Part shown: positions 20,947 to 21,791 of the stretch, one piece after another | Numbering within the stretch: the stretch's first letter is position 1 | Layout of the letters: the number at the start of each line of letters is the position of its first letter | Origin: a virus | DNA length: 21,791 nucleotides | IMG/VR virus record: IMGVR_UViG_3300022937_000169 | Coordinates: 1-21,791 of that record | Reading direction: 5' to 3' (one strand) | Made by a program: the position numbers and the translations under genes | Notes under the pieces: model-generated | Told to the model about the DNA's origin: nothing | The model's database searches: none | The model's input: only the letters and a program-made list of their open reading frames with translations

Positions 20947-20972
20947 CCCCTGTTTTTACAGGGGTTTTTTTT
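20947..20972 (+). terminator. Strong intrinsic terminator
   Basis: CCCCTG and CAGGGG form a six-base perfect stem around TTTTTA, followed by eight T. It ends transcription of the small-gene group and separates it from the next promoter. Confidence 0.92.
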
Positions 20973-20993
20973 CGTCTTTTTGCTATTTTTCTC

Positions 20994-21022
20994 TTGACTT
21001 TGTTATGATAACAAGGTATATT
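20994..21022 (+). promoter_or_regulatory. Sigma70-like promoter
   Basis: TTGACT (20994-20999), a 17-base spacer and TATATT (21017-21022) lie directly after the terminator and about 35 bases before the next ATG, which has its own GAGAGG. The palindromic TTATGATAA lies between the two boxes. Confidence 0.78.
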
Positions 21023-21057
21023 AATTAAGTAAGATGAGTTGAAAGAGAGGACTTCAA

Positions 21058-21324
21058 ATGACAGACAAAACAGTTTTTATCGGTGCGAACAACGGTGGCC
21101 TTGAGATTTTCTTGGGTGCCGGAAACTTGGTTGCTGGAAATATCCAGACTGCAAAGACTTTCAAATATGTGATGGATACCTACGGTATCGACATCGTTAA
21201 CGACACAATCTACACTACCAGCAGCATGGACTTTGCTACTGAGTATGGTTTTGAAGATGATGACGATGCTAGAATTCTGATGGAACAAGGTATCAAGTTA
21301 ATCGAAATGACAAAGACTCACTAA
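21058..21324 (+). CDS. Small phage protein of unknown function
   Basis: An 88-residue acidic protein (MTDKTVFIGANNGGLEIFLG, then AGNLVAGNIQTAKTFKYVMDTYGID) with an acidic bend (FEDDDDARIL) and a short helix at the end. GAGAGG lies seven bases before the ATG, and a sigma70-like promoter lies upstream. No membrane segment or catalytic motif is seen. Being the first gene behind a host-type promoter, it is probably expressed early. The family is unknown to me. Confidence 0.72.
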   Translation: MTDKTVFIGANNGGLEIFLGAGNLVAGNIQTAKTFKYVMDTYGIDIVNDTIYTTSSMDFATEYGFEDDDDARILMEQGIKLIEMTKTH

Positions 21325-21336
21325 GGGAGAATGATG

Positions 21337-21573
21337 ATGAATATTGAAAAAGTTACAAATATGATGTGTGAGTTCGTTGCCTATGTTGACGATTTCTACA
21401 ATGAAAAGTCTGGTATCTATCCTATCATTGGAATGACAGACATGATGGTTATCAAGGCTGTCCAGAAACACGTTGCAAATGTTGGAATGGATTTCTGTGC
21501 TGACAGTGTTGACAGAGAGAAAGTAAGGGATATTATCCTTGAAGATAATGATGTAATATGGAGTGCAAACTAA
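21337..21573 (+). CDS. Small phage protein of unknown function
   Basis: A 78-residue protein beginning MNIEKVTNMMCEFVAYVDDF. Three consecutive in-frame ATGs (21331, 21334, 21337) are available; AGGGAG seven bases before the third decides for it. The content is helical and acidic with a central turn (NEKSGIYPIIGMTDMMVI) and another helix. It overlaps the next ATG (TAATG), so the two are coupled and share the upstream early-type promoter. No family is recognised. Confidence 0.7.
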   Translation: MNIEKVTNMMCEFVAYVDDFYNEKSGIYPIIGMTDMMVIKAVQKHVANVGMDFCADSVDREKVRDIILEDNDVIWSAN

Positions 21574-21791
21574 TGGGTTATTTTTATCAAGATTGGAAGG
21601 ACAAGAAATTGTTTGTAGAAGATTCAGAAGGTCAGTTCGTAATGAACTTTGGTGAGGCAGAAAAATCAATGATTGAGAATCTTGAAAATGCCATTATCAA
21701 TATCACAGAGGGTGCCTCTGATGAAAAGAGAATGGCGATTGGATACATGGAGTATCTTGCCGACTGCCTGAAAAAAGGTAAACTTGAAGTT
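21573..21791 (+). CDS. Small phage protein (3' partial)
   Basis: The visible 73 residues begin MGYFYQDWKDKKLFVEDSEG and continue through helices (FGEAEKSMIENLENAIINI and DEKRMAIGYMEYLADCLKK); the frame runs off the right edge. The start overlaps the preceding stop as TAATG. It appears to belong to the same early operon as the two previous genes. No motif or family can be named from the visible part. Confidence 0.65.
   Translation, partial: MGYFYQDWKDKKLFVEDSEGQFVMNFGEAEKSMIENLENAIINITEGASDEKRMAIGYMEYLADCLKKGKLEV

Noticed and set aside
1-21791. tRNA genes, CRISPR arrays, insertion sequences or attachment sites
   Set aside because: No cloverleaf, regularly spaced repeats, transposase or integrase was found; the gene order is that of a lytic phage.

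Overview
The window looks like a piece of a strictly lytic, T4-like myovirus genome, probably from a marine phage. All supported genes lie on the + strand, are tightly packed with TAATG or ATGA overlaps, and are AT-rich. T4-type replication genes (gp41-like helicase, gp61-like primase), a phage class Ia ribonucleotide reductase and T4 late-promoter octamers (TATAAATA) occur together with many small proteins that, as far as I recall, recur in marine T4-like phages. No integrase, tRNA, CRISPR array or insertion sequence was seen. The host is not determined; the spanin pair and lipoprotein imply a Gram-negative one, and the sigma70-like promoters imply use of host RNA polymerase.

Layout. (1) 1-1417: 3' part of the replicative helicase and a small conserved gene. 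(2) 1427-9644: a late promoter and a run of virion-type genes. Many of these proteins begin with a short amphipathic leader that resembles the capsid-targeting sequence of T4 internal head proteins and ends at or near a T4 prohead-protease-like site ([ILV]-x-E before A/G/S). They include a ligase-like nucleotidyltransferase candidate, an NMNAT-like multidomain protein, a long helical protein, a zinc-finger/EF-hand protein and a HAD 5'-nucleotidase. Strong-SD small structural genes, one with an Ig-like domain, are interspersed. (3) 9659-11936: conserved virion or assembly proteins of unknown role. (4) 11947-13861: a membrane/lysis block with a small two-helix membrane protein, an inner-membrane spanin, an outer-membrane lipoprotein spanin nested in its 3' part, and a membrane-anchored DUF1353 protein. 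(5) 13868-18754: consensus-like host-type promoters drive a tail-anchored coiled-coil protein and then primase, NrdA, a small protein and a glutaredoxin-NrdB fusion. (6) 18763-20193: a zinc-ribbon protein, a GIY-YIG nuclease and a polysaccharide pyruvyl transferase-like enzyme. (7) 20236-21791: tiny genes bounded by a late promoter, two intrinsic terminators and a new sigma70-like promoter, running off the right edge.

The helicase and primase form the primosome; NrdA with Grx-NrdB supplies dNTPs and carries its own electron donor. The spanins complete lysis. The most interesting hypothesis is that a set of enzymes is packaged inside the capsid through cleavable leaders and delivered with the DNA. 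This rests on pattern reading of N-termini and needs virion proteomics to prove.
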